The notes: generated from the sequence alone by a model not told the origin. A stretch of DNA of 64,000 nt from Nocardia nova (GCF_002933465.1 NZ_PSZE01000010.1:1-64000), one strand, 5' to 3'; counted from the stretch's first letter, positions 16,573-25,449 are shown. A program made the numbers and translations.

Positions 16573-17676
16573 TCAGGCTGGTTGGTGGTGAGGGCGGGAG
16601 AGGTCTTCGGTGAGGTGGTCGAGCACGTCGCCGATCGCGGCGCGGGCGGTTCGGAAGTGATCGGCGTCGTACTCGCGCCACCCGACCCTTCCGCCGCGGG
16701 AACGGAAGTCGCGAGCGAGGCGGCGGCCGAACTCGACCGGCACGATCGCGTCCCTCGCCCCGTGATACAGGTGCAGCGGTGCGGCCGGGACCATGCTCGC
16801 GCTGAGGAGTTCATGGGCGAACACGTGCTGCCAGACCGGGTCGTTCCAGACGTCGGGCCGCTCGCACCACACCCCGACCGGGTGCCGCCACGTGTCACAG
16901 AACCGCACCCGGTTCGACGCCTCCGCCTCGACCACCAGGCCCCGGCGCGAGTCCTCGGTGAAGATGTGACGCAAGGGCAGATGCCGATGCGCGTGCGACA
17001 ACCCGACCAGCGCCGCGAGCCCGAGACCCGCCCACGCGCCCTGATTGACCACCCGCAGGATCTGTCCCGGATCGGTGACCACCGCCCCGGCGGCGATCCC
17101 GCGCACATCCAGCTCCGGCGCACAGCTCGGTTGCAGGCTGCCCGCCCACACAGCGGCGCGGCCCGCGTCGCCGTAGCCCCACCACACGATCGGAGCCCCC
17201 GAGGCGTCCAGCGCGGGGATACGGGTTGCAGCACGAGCCAAGTCGAGAATCACCTGCCCCGCCGCGCGGCCGGCCAGGAACGTGTGCGGGCCGTGCCCGA
17301 GCACCCCGAGCCCTTCTCCGTCGGCCACGGCGACAATGAATCCGCGTGCCAGCGCGGCCCGGATTTGAGCGCTGTCAGGTTCAGCGCCCGCGGCCAGCAG
17401 CTGAGACGGCGCGCACACTCCTCCCAAGCCGTGGAAGCTGGGCTGATACACCAACACCGCACCACCGAGATCACCGGCACTCTCGGGAGCGATCACCGTG
17501 CCAGACACCGGGATCGGCCGGTCATAGGAATCACGCGAGACGTACAAGATCTGCCACGCTTCGCCCGCACCGGTCAGCTGCGGGGCAGGACGCAAGCGCA
17601 GGATGACCCCTGGCTGCTGCTCCACCACGGCAGGCGGGGTGTAGAAATCGATATCGGTACTCGTGGCCTCGGTCAC
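16573..17676 (-). CDS. Second LIP-family protein lacking the nucleophile serine
   Basis: A 367-aa paralogue of the 15315-16463 product (DFYTPPAVVE, ILYVSRDSYDRPIPVSG, GPHTFLAGRA). The elbow is WGYGDAG, again without serine. GARDAIVP (acid) and YDADHFR (histidine) are kept. The start is a GTG at 17676 whose GTGA overlaps the stop of the preceding cutinase gene, so the two are translationally coupled; the longer in-frame extension is arginine-rich shadow. No signal peptide. The independent loss of the same residue in both paralogues suggests selection for a non-catalytic role rather than decay, since the rest of each protein is intact. Confidence 0.8.
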   Translation of the reverse strand: MTEATSTDIDFYTPPAVVEQQPGVILRLRPAPQLTGAGEAWQILYVSRDSYDRPIPVSGTVIAPESAGDLGGAVLVYQPSFHGLGGVCAPSQLLAAGAEPDSAQIRAALARGFIVAVADGEGLGVLGHGPHTFLAGRAAGQVILDLARAATRIPALDASGAPIVWWGYGDAGRAAVWAGSLQPSCAPELDVRGIAAGAVVTDPGQILRVVNQGAWAGLGLAALVGLSHAHRHLPLRHIFTEDSRRGLVVEAEASNRVRFCDTWRHPVGVWCERPDVWNDPVWQHVFAHELLSASMVPAAPLHLYHGARDAIVPVEFGRRLARDFRSRGGRVGWREYDADHFRTARAAIGDVLDHLTEDLSRPHHQPA

Positions 17677-18917
17677 TGATGGCCTCCGGCGAGGTCGTGG
17701 GCCACCGCGACCAGCCACGCGATCCCGGAGCCGAGCTGACCGGCGACGGCGTAGCCATCGTGAGCGGCGACCGTGCCGGCCAAACGCGCCCACACTGCCG
17801 GATTCGCCAGATCGCCGTTGTCGGCCACCAGCTGCCCCCACGCACCGGCCAGCTGTCCCGCCAGCTTCACCAGTTCAGCGGGATAGGCGGCAACGGTCGC
17901 GGTGATCTCGGTCCAGCGCTGCCCCGCCTCAGCCGCCCGCTCGGGCGACGGCGCAGCAACGCGCGGATCGGACGCTTCTATCATCCTCTGCGCCAACATC
18001 TTTCGAGGCATGTAATCGACCGTGGCGGGACTGACGGCGACGTCATCGAGCACGATCGTGGTCCACGCGGAACCCAACGCCCGCGACAGCAATTGATGCA
18101 GGCTGGCGACAGCGCCGATCGGGTTGGACAGGTCGGCTTGCGCGGCGATCAGGGCACCGATCCGCAGCAAGGCCGCATGCTCGGGTGCCGAGCACGCCAG
18201 GTCGCCCTCGGCACAGATATCGAGGACCCGCCCAGACAACGCCCCATACTCGGCGTCGTCGTCGGCTATGCCGCTCCCGGACGCCGGTGGCGCGCCGAGC
18301 TGCACCGTGGACACCGCCGCGCCGCTGGTCCCCGGGGCTGGATCCGGCGTGACCTGACCGGGCCGTCCCGGCAACACCGGCCCGCCCGCACGGCGTTCCG
18401 GGTTCGCGTAGAGCGCGACCGCCGCGACCTTGTCGGCCGGGACCGTGCCGTTCCCGGCACCGATCGCTCGAGCAAGCTGCGAGACCGCTTGCGCGCCTTG
18501 TGAATAGCCAACCAATGCCAGCTCGGTCTGCGGGCACTGGTTCACGATGCGCTGCGCCTCGGTGGCGAGGTCTGCGATCACGTCCGCGACCGAGCGGGCG
18601 TAGGGCTCTGCGCCTCCCCCGGCTCCCGGTGCGCCGCCGAATCCCGCCGCGTACGGCACATATGTGTGCCCGACCAGCCCTGGGGCCGCAGCGGTCACGG
18701 GACCGATCAGAGCGCCGAGCATGCCCGTGTCGTCGGTACGGGACGCCTCCGGGGATGACTGCCCGGTGCCCTGTACCCCGAGCACCCACAACGCCGGGCA
18801 CCCAGGATCCGGTTCCGGTGAGGCTAGGGCCGGCACCGGCATCGCGACCGCGATCGCGGCGAGGAAGACCAGCAGCGTTGCGGCGGCCGTGCGTGTGCGT
18901 CCGCAGGTCCGGGTCAT
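17673..18917 (-). CDS. Secreted cutinase-family serine esterase
   Basis: A 414-aa protein with a clear signal peptide (about residues 11-32, ending PALA). The cutinase domain has GYSQG (Ser139) and candidate Asp239 (CAEGDLAC) and His247. A C-terminal helical extension of about 160 residues is again present, as in the esterase at 1393-2892. It should act on ester lipids outside the cytoplasmic membrane. The ATG overlaps the stop of the upstream gene (ATGA at 18914-18917), and its own stop overlaps the GTG of the next gene, so it is the centre of a coupled operon with the membrane protein and the LIP paralogue. Confidence 0.87.
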   Translation of the reverse strand: MTRTCGRTRTAAATLLVFLAAIAVAMPVPALASPEPDPGCPALWVLGVQGTGQSSPEASRTDDTGMLGALIGPVTAAAPGLVGHTYVPYAAGFGGAPGAGGGAEPYARSVADVIADLATEAQRIVNQCPQTELALVGYSQGAQAVSQLARAIGAGNGTVPADKVAAVALYANPERRAGGPVLPGRPGQVTPDPAPGTSGAAVSTVQLGAPPASGSGIADDDAEYGALSGRVLDICAEGDLACSAPEHAALLRIGALIAAQADLSNPIGAVASLHQLLSRALGSAWTTIVLDDVAVSPATVDYMPRKMLAQRMIEASDPRVAAPSPERAAEAGQRWTEITATVAAYPAELVKLAGQLAGAWGQLVADNGDLANPAVWARLAGTVAAHDGYAVAGQLGSGIAWLVAVAHDLAGGHQ

Positions 18918-19822
18918 CGTTGGTCAACTCCGACTGCGGCCCCGAATCCCATCCCGACGGCACCGCCGACCAGTGCGCCGGCGACGGCGGCGGGGGCTCC
19001 GGCGATCAGCGCACCCGCTGCCGCCCCGGCTGCCGCGCCGATCGCGGTACCGGCCACGCCGGAGGTGATGGTGCCGATCACGGGGACCGTGACGACGGTG
19101 CCGACAGCGGCTCCGGCGATCCCGCCGATCGTTCCGCCGATGAGGCCGCCGACCACCGCTCCGGCTGCTGCGGCCGGGGCGGCGGTGATCGTGGCACCGA
19201 TCGCACCGCCGATTCCGGCACCGGCGAGGGTGGCCCCGCTGACCCGGTCCGAACGTCCTGGCGGGATCCCGATCGAGTCCAGCGCGGTAGCGACTTGCGC
19301 CTCGGCCCCGGCGGCCGTGTTGTTGATCGCGTCGCGGACCTCATCGGGCACCCATGGTGGCGAGGGCACGGAGAATTGGCCTACGCGGATCTCGTCGGGA
19401 GGCGGGGCGATCGGCGCGACCGCGGCAACGGGTTCGGGCAGGTGCAGATCTTCCACTTGGACCGGAGGCACGGGGTCCGGAGAGGGCGCGGGCCGGGGCG
19501 CGGGTCCGTTGCGCACCGACGGCGGTTGCTCGGGGTAGGCGGCAGCTGTGGGCGGTGGCGGTGGTGGCGCGGGGGTGGTGGTGCCCGGTTGCGCCGGGGT
19601 CGTCACGCCGGGCTGATTGACTATCGGCCCGATGGTTGCGGCGTTGGCGTCGGTGGCCCCGGCGAGGATCACCAATGCCTGCGCCGCACCAACCACGAGG
19701 ACGACGTGACCGCCCCGCGCGAATTTCGGACGGCGCACGCCTCGGCGCCCGAAGCCGCCGGGTCGTACCTCGTGCTTCGAGGCCAGGGCTGGCTCGAAGG
19801 AATTGCGTCTGTTTCTGGGCAT
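18914..19822 (-). CDS. Proline-linker protein with glycine-zipper membrane domain
   Basis: A 302-aa protein. A basic N-terminus precedes a signal/anchor segment (about 40-62, VVLVVGAAQALVILAG). The external part is Pro/Thr-rich (about 65-140), then a soluble stretch, then about 110 residues of Gly/Ala-rich glycine-zipper repeats (GGLIGGTIGGIAGAAVG) that should pack as helices in a membrane. Such domains occur in outer-layer or pore-associated proteins. Its coupling to a cutinase suggests an envelope-spanning role, which is inference. The ATG at 19822 has AAGGGGG 8 nt upstream. Confidence 0.75.
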   Translation of the reverse strand: MPRNRRNSFEPALASKHEVRPGGFGRRGVRRPKFARGGHVVLVVGAAQALVILAGATDANAATIGPIVNQPGVTTPAQPGTTTPAPPPPPPTAAAYPEQPPSVRNGPAPRPAPSPDPVPPVQVEDLHLPEPVAAVAPIAPPPDEIRVGQFSVPSPPWVPDEVRDAINNTAAGAEAQVATALDSIGIPPGRSDRVSGATLAGAGIGGAIGATITAAPAAAAGAVVGGLIGGTIGGIAGAAVGTVVTVPVIGTITSGVAGTAIGAAAGAAAGALIAGAPAAVAGALVGGAVGMGFGAAVGVDQR

Positions 19823-19948
19823 GCGAATAACCCCCTTCTGAAGGAAGGAAATACCGAATCAGGTAATGCGTTCGAACAACGCAGAATTAACGCGGGCCTC
19901 CCGGCGGCTTCGACGCGCGTCCGGGAGGCTCGCCGCGATATCCCGAGG

Positions 19949-20056
19949 TCAGAGGAAAAACAGGGCCAGGTTCAATGCCTGCGAGGCGATTGCCAACACA
20001 TTCGACACGAGAGCGGCACCGGCATTGAGCCACGTAACTACATCGTATGGATCCAT
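19949..20056 (-). CDS. 35-aa hydrophobic small protein
   Basis: An ATG at 20056 with AAAGGG 6 nt upstream opens 35 codons ending TGA at 19949-19951. The peptide starts MDPYDVVTWLNAG and continues as one amphipathic-to-hydrophobic helix ending LALFFL, long enough to cross a membrane. It lies 126 nt before the glycine-zipper gene on the same strand and would be first in that operon. The size and hydrophobicity recall small pilin-like, holin-like or regulatory membrane peptides; I cannot choose between them. Confidence 0.6.
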   Translation of the reverse strand: MDPYDVVTWLNAGAALVSNVLAIASQALNLALFFL

Positions 20057-20430
20057 AATTTTCCCTTTCCATGGAAGTGAAGGTGCCTACCCATCACAAC
20101 CCCGAGAATGGCTCCCACGCCAGACTCTCGACAGGGAAAAATATTGTTACCACAAACGCCCCCCTCATAGGATCACCACAGCGACCAGCGCCGATATCGT
20201 GAAACGGGTAGCAGTTGTGTGCATCGAAGAATTTTTCGATGCCCTTCGGTCGGCGCGCATGGCGCACGCCACACGGCACCCGGGAGCGAACGGGTCAGCT
20301 ATCTTCCCGCGACACAATGTATTGCCTTTGCGGTTGCTGGCGACCTTTGGTAGAAAGAATTATCTCGGGGGAGATAAAAGGTTCAACCACCGTGAGTGGA
20401 TTCTGCCGATTCTTGAGCGAAGGGGAGGAC
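20057..20430. promoter_or_regulatory. Divergent promoter region with palindrome
   Basis: About 370 bases between the minus-strand operon and the plus-strand HTH gene. A perfect inverted repeat GCATCGAA/TTCGATGC (20221-20228/20235-20242) around GAATTT is a good candidate operator or short terminator. The surroundings are AT-rich near 20130-20190 and 20345-20385, which fits promoters in both directions. Confidence 0.5.
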
Positions 20431-21279
20431 GTGGCTGGGATTACGGACGCGACGGCAGGCTCGCAGCGCCGGGGGCGGCGCGTTCGCGGCGGCAGTCAGC
20501 TCGCTGTGGAAATGCCGGACCTCGGGCGTTGGGCGCGGCAGCTGAGAGCGCATCATGGGCTTTCCCGCCCTGCGGCGGCTGCCCGCCTCCACCTCAGCGT
20601 GGACACTCTCAAATCGATCGAGCGCAACTCGGCCGCCGCCCCGTCGGCGGTGACGCTGGACCGGATCACCGCCGGTTACGACCTGGGGCCCGCGCAGCAA
20701 CGCTTCACGCGCGAACTTGCCCAGCCCGCTGTACCGTTGCGGCCGGTCGGTGCGTTGCGTGAGCTGCTTGCCGTACCTGAACAGCAGGCTCGTCTGTCGC
20801 GCTTGGGGCGCGAGGGCCTGGCCTGCGCGTTCATCGATCCTTTGTGGAATGTGGTCGCCGCCAATGAATCGTTCAGCGAGGCATTCCCCGGCGTGGACGA
20901 CTTCGATGGCAACCTGGCGCTGTGGCATTTCCGCCGCGACACCTCCACGGCCACCTCAGCATCGATCTTCGTCTTCGCAGACCGGGCATCCGCGTTCTTC
21001 ACCGCCACGCTGCGCGGTGCGCTCGGTCGCCATCGTGACGCTCCGCAGGCCCTCGCCCTCCTGCGGCGCCTGCGCACCACTGCCACGTTCACCGCCGCCT
21101 GGACCAGCAGCCTGGCCGTCGCCTACGGCCGCAGTCCCGACGAGCACATTCATCTGCGCGACGCGGGCACCGGTGAGCCCTATTCGATGAGCGTGCAGCT
21201 CGGCGCTGTTGCCGGCTCCCGCGACATGCGGCTTTGTCTGGCCTACCGGTTGCCCTACACCGGACCGGCGCTGTCCTGA
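20431..21279 (+). CDS. HTH regulator with MmyB-like ligand-binding domain
   Basis: A 282-aa protein from the GTG at 20431. The HTH is at about 27-90 (LGRWARQLRAHHGLSRPAAAA, TLKSIERN). The MmyB-like domain (about 110-282) follows, with LRELLAVPEQQA, AFIDPLWNVVAANESF and NLALWHFRRD, a PAS-like fold that binds fatty-acid-type ligands in this family. GGGGAGG precedes the GTG closely; a GTG at 20392 or the ATG before MPDLGR are alternatives. Its end overlaps the convergent FAD monooxygenase gene by 25 bases. Regulators of this type often control an adjacent oxidoreductase, so the monooxygenase is the likely target. Confidence 0.82.
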   Translation: MAGITDATAGSQRRGRRVRGGSQLAVEMPDLGRWARQLRAHHGLSRPAAAARLHLSVDTLKSIERNSAAAPSAVTLDRITAGYDLGPAQQRFTRELAQPAVPLRPVGALRELLAVPEQQARLSRLGREGLACAFIDPLWNVVAANESFSEAFPGVDDFDGNLALWHFRRDTSTATSASIFVFADRASAFFTATLRGALGRHRDAPQALALLRRLRTTATFTAAWTSSLAVAYGRSPDEHIHLRDAGTGEPYSMSVQLGAVAGSRDMRLCLAYRLPYTGPALS

Positions 21280-22874
21280 TCGGGCATCGGCCGGAAGGCT
21301 CGCGCGGGGTCCGTGCTGGTCATCCGGTGAAAGGCCCGCGCGGTGGCCGGCCATGCGTTGGTGACCTCACCATCAGCGCGTTTGAACCAAGAGGGCACGC
21401 CGGTGGGCCACACGGTGCGGGCCAGCTGGGCGTCGAGCCAGGCTCGATAGGCCGACATCGCCGTCGTGGCAACTTCGATCGGTGTGCCCCACCGGTCGGC
21501 GAGGGCGATACAGGCGGCGATGTAGCGTGCTTGATCCGCCTTCAGAGACGGATTGGAGTTGGCCGGGGTGAAGCTGTGAGGTCCGGCGATGAGGAACATG
21601 TTGGGGAAGCCCGGCACCGCCAACCCGAGAAACGCCTCGGGGCGTCCGGCGATCCATCGGTCGTGCAGGTCCATGCCGCCGCGACCCCGTATGTGCACGC
21701 CTCCCAGCAAGTCCGACGCGCGGAAACCGGTGGCATAGACGATCACGTCGGCGCGCCGGTGAGTGCCGTCTGCCGTGCAAATGCCGTCGGCGGTGATCCG
21801 CTCGATCGGGTCGGTCACCACCTCGACGGTGGGGCGCATCAGCGCGGGATAGTAGCTGCTCGACAGCAGGATTCTCTTCTCCCCGATCCGGTATCGCGGT
21901 GTGAGCGCGTCGCGCAGGACCGGGTCGGGGACCTGTCGCCTCAGATGCGCCCGAGCGATCCACGTCGCGGGCCGAGCCGACCAGCCGCCGCGCATGATCG
22001 GCGCCAGGACCGCGTCGGCCCCGCGAGAAACACCCGCCCGATAGATCTGGTGGGCGCCCGGGACATGGCCGAGCAGCCACCGCGAGACTGGACCGAATCG
22101 CTGCCGGGGTTTGGGCAGAATCCACGCCGGGGTGCGCTGGTACACCGTCACCGAGGCGGCAGTGCGCGCCAGCTCCGGAACTATCTGCACCGCTGAGGAT
22201 CCGTTGCCGATGACCGCGATGTGGCCGGTCAGATCGGCGTCGTGATTCCACCGCGCGGAGTGGAAGGCACGGCCGCTGAAGGTGTGCGCGCCGGGAAATA
22301 CCGGGTACGCGGGGCGGTGCAGCTGCCCGACCGCCCACACCACCGTCCTCGCCCTGAGCGTCTGGCCGGCGGTGGTGGTCAGGGTCCATATGCCGGTCGC
22401 GGCGTCGAAGTCCGCGCCGGTGACCGGCGTGCCGTGGCGCAGATGCGCGCGCAGGCCGTGGCGCTCGACGACCTGGCGCATGTACTGAAGGATTTCGGCT
22501 TGACCTGGGAACCGGATGTCGGTGTCTCGGTAGGGCGCGAACGCGAAGGAGTACAGGTGCGAGGGCACGTCGCAGGCACAGCCCGGATAGGTGTTCTCAC
22601 GCCAGACCCCTCCCACATCGGCGCCGCTCTCCAGCACGAGGAAATCATCGATGCCCACCGACAGCAGTTCCGCGGCCATGGTCAGCCCACCGAACCCGGC
22701 GCCGACGATGACGACCTCTGTAACCCGCCCAGACCCCGAGGCAACAGGCCGGCCTCGGAGGCCGGCCGTCCGACCAGATTCGTTCCCGCGCCTCGCTCCA
22801 GGCAGCGGGTTCTGCCCAGCCCCTGTAGGGGGCGCTGTGCGTCGTCGGTAATTGTCGGCTGTGGTGTCGGCCAT
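21255..22874 (-). CDS. Flavin-binding Baeyer-Villiger-type monooxygenase
   Basis: A 539-aa FAD/NADPH enzyme. The first Rossmann motif is VIVGAGFGG (58-63 for the core GAGFGG), followed by an acidic VLESGADVGG end. The Baeyer-Villiger fingerprint FSGRAFHSARW is present, followed by the NADP-binding IAVIGNGSSAVQ. It should insert oxygen into ketones or oxygenate heteroatoms, in the cytoplasm. The first 50 residues are Arg/Pro-rich and lie outside the fold; the ATG at 22874 has GAGG 6 nt upstream, but the GTG at residue 51 is possible. It converges on the HTH/MmyB gene with a 25-base overlap. Confidence 0.88.
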   Translation of the reverse strand: MADTTADNYRRRTAPPTGAGQNPLPGARRGNESGRTAGLRGRPVASGSGRVTEVVIVGAGFGGLTMAAELLSVGIDDFLVLESGADVGGVWRENTYPGCACDVPSHLYSFAFAPYRDTDIRFPGQAEILQYMRQVVERHGLRAHLRHGTPVTGADFDAATGIWTLTTTAGQTLRARTVVWAVGQLHRPAYPVFPGAHTFSGRAFHSARWNHDADLTGHIAVIGNGSSAVQIVPELARTAASVTVYQRTPAWILPKPRQRFGPVSRWLLGHVPGAHQIYRAGVSRGADAVLAPIMRGGWSARPATWIARAHLRRQVPDPVLRDALTPRYRIGEKRILLSSSYYPALMRPTVEVVTDPIERITADGICTADGTHRRADVIVYATGFRASDLLGGVHIRGRGGMDLHDRWIAGRPEAFLGLAVPGFPNMFLIAGPHSFTPANSNPSLKADQARYIAACIALADRWGTPIEVATTAMSAYRAWLDAQLARTVWPTGVPSWFKRADGEVTNAWPATARAFHRMTSTDPARAFRPMPDQDSAGPV

Positions 22875-23510
22875 CGGAAACCTCGAATCAAAGAGCGGCG
22901 GCCTTCAAAGCCGTCGGGGAATGACTTGCCTGTATGCGAATCCACTGCGCGCACGCAGTGATGAATGGCCGAGTTTCACCGGTCAGCAGAAATGATCAGT
23001 CCGCCGATACCACCACGACACGAAACTCTGCCTCGTGAAAACGAGGATTCAGCCCGAATACCTACCGAGTCAATAACCAGAAATTGCCCAATCTGGGCAC
23101 AAGCCAGAGATTAATCGTTCACACTGGGCAATTACCGACCCTGGTGCACCCAATGACCCTACCGCTTGTGGGCCATCGACTGACCTCTTTCCGTTCTCAC
23201 CCGAACCGGTCATGAGTTGTTCAGCGCGGACCGAATACACGAGAAAGTGCCCTCGCAGGGCATTTACTCGCCCCATAGATGCCCTAATTGGGCACCCGTT
23301 CCCCGTTGACACCCGACTCACCACCGGGCGAAGGTGAAAAGACAATGACAGCGAGCCGGGCGGGATTGATCGCAGGTAGCTCACGAGGATCGATCTGACT
23401 TCACAGTGCCGTGGGAGAGCCCGCCCTTATTTCACCCGAAATTCCATCGCCGTCACCGAACCGCGTTCCGACAGCGCGGATTGTGATCGACGCCAGTTAC
23501 GGAGGGGCTC
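22875..23510. promoter_or_regulatory. Divergent control region with TGGGCA-type inverted repeats
   Basis: About 640 bases without a convincing gene between the monooxygenase and the next MmyB-type gene. AATTGCCCA at 23082-23090 is mirrored by TGGGCAATT at 23125-23133, and TGCCC-TAATT-GGGCA forms a compact palindrome at 23280-23294. A further GGGCAT lies near 23260. The repeated half-site suggests an operator array for one of the neighbouring HTH regulators. Confidence 0.5.
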
Positions 23511-24293
23511 ATGAAACACCACGGTGGCTCCGCTCCCGGGCCGCGCATGCCGGACTTCTACGACTGGCTCCAACGCGCGCGCCTGCACCTCGGGCTCTCC
23601 CGCGAAGATGCCGCCAAACGCGCCAGCATCAGCACCTCCTACGTCAACCGCATCGAGCGAGACCACGCCCACCCGGCCCGCGAGGTGGTAGAACGACTGG
23701 CACGGGCCTATCAGCTGAATCCGTGGCAGAAGCGCCACACTTTCGATCTGTGGGAGCCTTCCGCGACACTGCCGCCCACCGCGGACCTGCGCTGCCATGT
23801 CGACAGCCCCGCCGTCCAGGCCCACCTCGACCACCTCGATACCCGATACATCGCTAGCGCCTACCTCACCCCGTTGTCCACTGTGCTGCAAAACAATCGA
23901 ACCTTCGGACAAGCTGTGCCCGGCTTGGATGACTGCGACCACAATCTCGCGCTCTGGTTCTTCACCCCCACCGCCCGCCGCGTCATCGACCATTGGGACC
24001 ACGAGGCCCACGGCTGGGTCGCCGTCATCCGTGCGATGCTGGGCCGATACCGCGACACCCCGCAAGCACAACAGCTGTTACGAAAGCTACGAGCCTCCAA
24101 CGACTTCCAGCGAGTATGGGAGAGCAACCACCTCCAGGTGTCCTACGGACGCCGCGCCGCCACACCGATCCGTCTGCATATACCCTGCGCCTCGACCCCC
24201 GTCGCGATCGGCCTGCAAGTCACCGAGTTCGGCGACCGCACCGATTTACTCGCCGTCTACGGCATGGCCGAGGCCGCGGCCATTGCATGCTGA
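23511..24293 (+). CDS. HTH regulator with MmyB-like ligand-binding domain
   Basis: A 260-aa protein. The N-terminal HTH (about 15-70) has LHLGLSREDAAKRASISTS and YVNRIERDHAHPA. The MmyB-like domain (about 95-260) has YLTPLSTVLQNNRTF, CDHNLALWFF and LGRYRDTPQAQQLL. It is the second of three such proteins in the window and shares the domain layout of the 20431-21279 product. The ATG has GGAGGGG 5 nt upstream. The gene ends by overlapping the convergent gene at 24220-24876 by 74 bases. Confidence 0.83.
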   Translation: MKHHGGSAPGPRMPDFYDWLQRARLHLGLSREDAAKRASISTSYVNRIERDHAHPAREVVERLARAYQLNPWQKRHTFDLWEPSATLPPTADLRCHVDSPAVQAHLDHLDTRYIASAYLTPLSTVLQNNRTFGQAVPGLDDCDHNLALWFFTPTARRVIDHWDHEAHGWVAVIRAMLGRYRDTPQAQQLLRKLRASNDFQRVWESNHLQVSYGRRAATPIRLHIPCASTPVAIGLQVTEFGDRTDLLAVYGMAEAAAIAC

Positions 24294-24876
24294 CACGTCG
24301 CGGGTTCTCCTTCGATGCGGGCTGCGCGATTCGGGTCAAGTCGACGGCTTCGGACACCATGTGCAGCGCGAGCGCGACAGGCACGGGGCCCTGCATCGTC
24401 GCCATGTGCGTGTCTATCAGCCGCTCGAACATGGCGCCGCTGAGCCGAATCGGGCCCATGATCCACACCTCGGCGGCTCGCTCCCAATCGACGCCACCGT
24501 CGATGCGCGGCACCTCCACCCCGCAATCACGTTCAATGGCCGCCGCGATCGGATCGAACCCGGCCGCTGTGATCGTTCGTCGTGTGTCGATTTCGGAGAC
24601 TGCGAACAGCGCTGGCATCCACCCACCAGGTCGCGACCTCTCCGCGACTCCGCAGCGACGTCGTTCGGCCACGTAGCGGCCCAGATACCTGCCCACCATT
24701 TCCTCGGTCGGCCCATCGGACCATTTCACGACCACAGACCAGCGCCGAATTCCCGACCGACACCGCAGCCCCACAGCGAATGCGCAACCCGGCCACCGAC
24801 CCGCTACGTCACGGGCCACCAACCACACCGCAATCGGAGCGAACCGACAGCCGTTAACGCGCGCGGCATGTTTCAT
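24220..24876 (-). CDS. Hypothetical protein, 218 aa
   Basis: No family recognised. The first 160 residues look like a genuine globular protein (RFAPIAVWLVARDVAG, RRTITAAGFDPIAAAIER, WIMGPIRLSGAMFERLID). The last 30 are arginine-rich and overlap the convergent HTH gene, so the true end may be read through its coding strand. GGAGGT lies 9 nt before the ATG at 24876. It heads a minus-strand group of small genes. Confidence 0.6.
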   Translation of the reverse strand: MKHAARVNGCRFAPIAVWLVARDVAGRWPGCAFAVGLRCRSGIRRWSVVVKWSDGPTEEMVGRYLGRYVAERRRCGVAERSRPGGWMPALFAVSEIDTRRTITAAGFDPIAAAIERDCGVEVPRIDGGVDWERAAEVWIMGPIRLSGAMFERLIDTHMATMQGPVPVALALHMVSEAVDLTRIAQPASKENPRRVSMQWPRPRPCRRRRVNRCGRRTR

Positions 24877-24936
24877 ATGGCATTTACCTCCGGTGATCGT
24901 TGGATTGGAGGACTCGCAGTCCTGAGTGGCTGTCGG

Positions 24937-25209
24937 TCAGATCGAACGGTCAGCGCGGGAACGGTCGCGGCTTTCCGCAATCACTTGCTGCTGTTCGTCT
25001 CGCACCGCCGCCCACACCCCGGAGAACCGCGGCCAAAGCTCTTCTGCTTGCGCCACATCCGGGTATCCGGGGCCTCGATAGGACATCAGGACCCGGCCGT
25101 CCACTTCGCGGATCGACTCGACCCGTGCGGCATGGTCGAGCACATACCATGTCACTTCGATTCCGTCGACAATGGTGTGGCGAACACTGTCCGGGTCGAT
25201 GCCGTCCAT
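24937..25209 (-). CDS. Hypothetical small protein, 90 aa
   Basis: A small acidic protein (MDGIDPDSVRHTIVDG) with alternating beta-like stretches (EVTWYVLDHAARVESI, GRVLMSYRGPGY) and a helical tail. It ends 61 nt before the 24876 gene on the same strand. No motif or family recognised. Codon use and the compact alpha/beta pattern support it being real. Confidence 0.6.
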   Translation of the reverse strand: MDGIDPDSVRHTIVDGIEVTWYVLDHAARVESIREVDGRVLMSYRGPGYPDVAQAEELWPRFSGVWAAVRDEQQQVIAESRDRSRADRSI

Positions 25210-25252
25210 GCGGCATCAACTCGCGGACTCGTTGCACAAACGATCCAGCACG

Positions 25253-25348
25253 TTATCCATCAACGGCTCCCAACGAGACGATCAGGCGCGCGAATCGGAC
25301 ATTACCGGTACGACGCGATCGCTTGGGCAACGTGGCACTGACAGTCAT
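25253..25348 (-). CDS. Possible 31-aa ORF
   Basis: An ATG with GGAGAG just upstream opens 31 codons (MTVSATLPKRSR), ending TAA at 25253-25255; a 14-codon ATG frame and then the gene starting at 25209 follow with near-contiguous stops and starts. The peptide is basic. It may be a leader or chance. Confidence 0.25.
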   Translation of the reverse strand: MTVSATLPKRSRRTGNVRFARLIVSLGAVDG

Positions 25349-25449
25349 GACTCTCCAATCAACTTGCAAGCGAGCGGGTTCAGCGACGTCCGATGAACTC
25401 TTCGACGGGCGATCGGCGCGGGCGAGGGCGTGGTTGTCACGGTGTTCGG

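Noticed and set aside
18500..20080. 526-aa plus-strand frame
   Set aside because: Arg/Asp/Gly-rich antisense shadow of the cutinase and glycine-zipper genes.
23070..23384. 104-aa minus-strand frame in the intergenic region
   Set aside because: It covers the palindromic half-sites, has atypical composition and no ribosome site.
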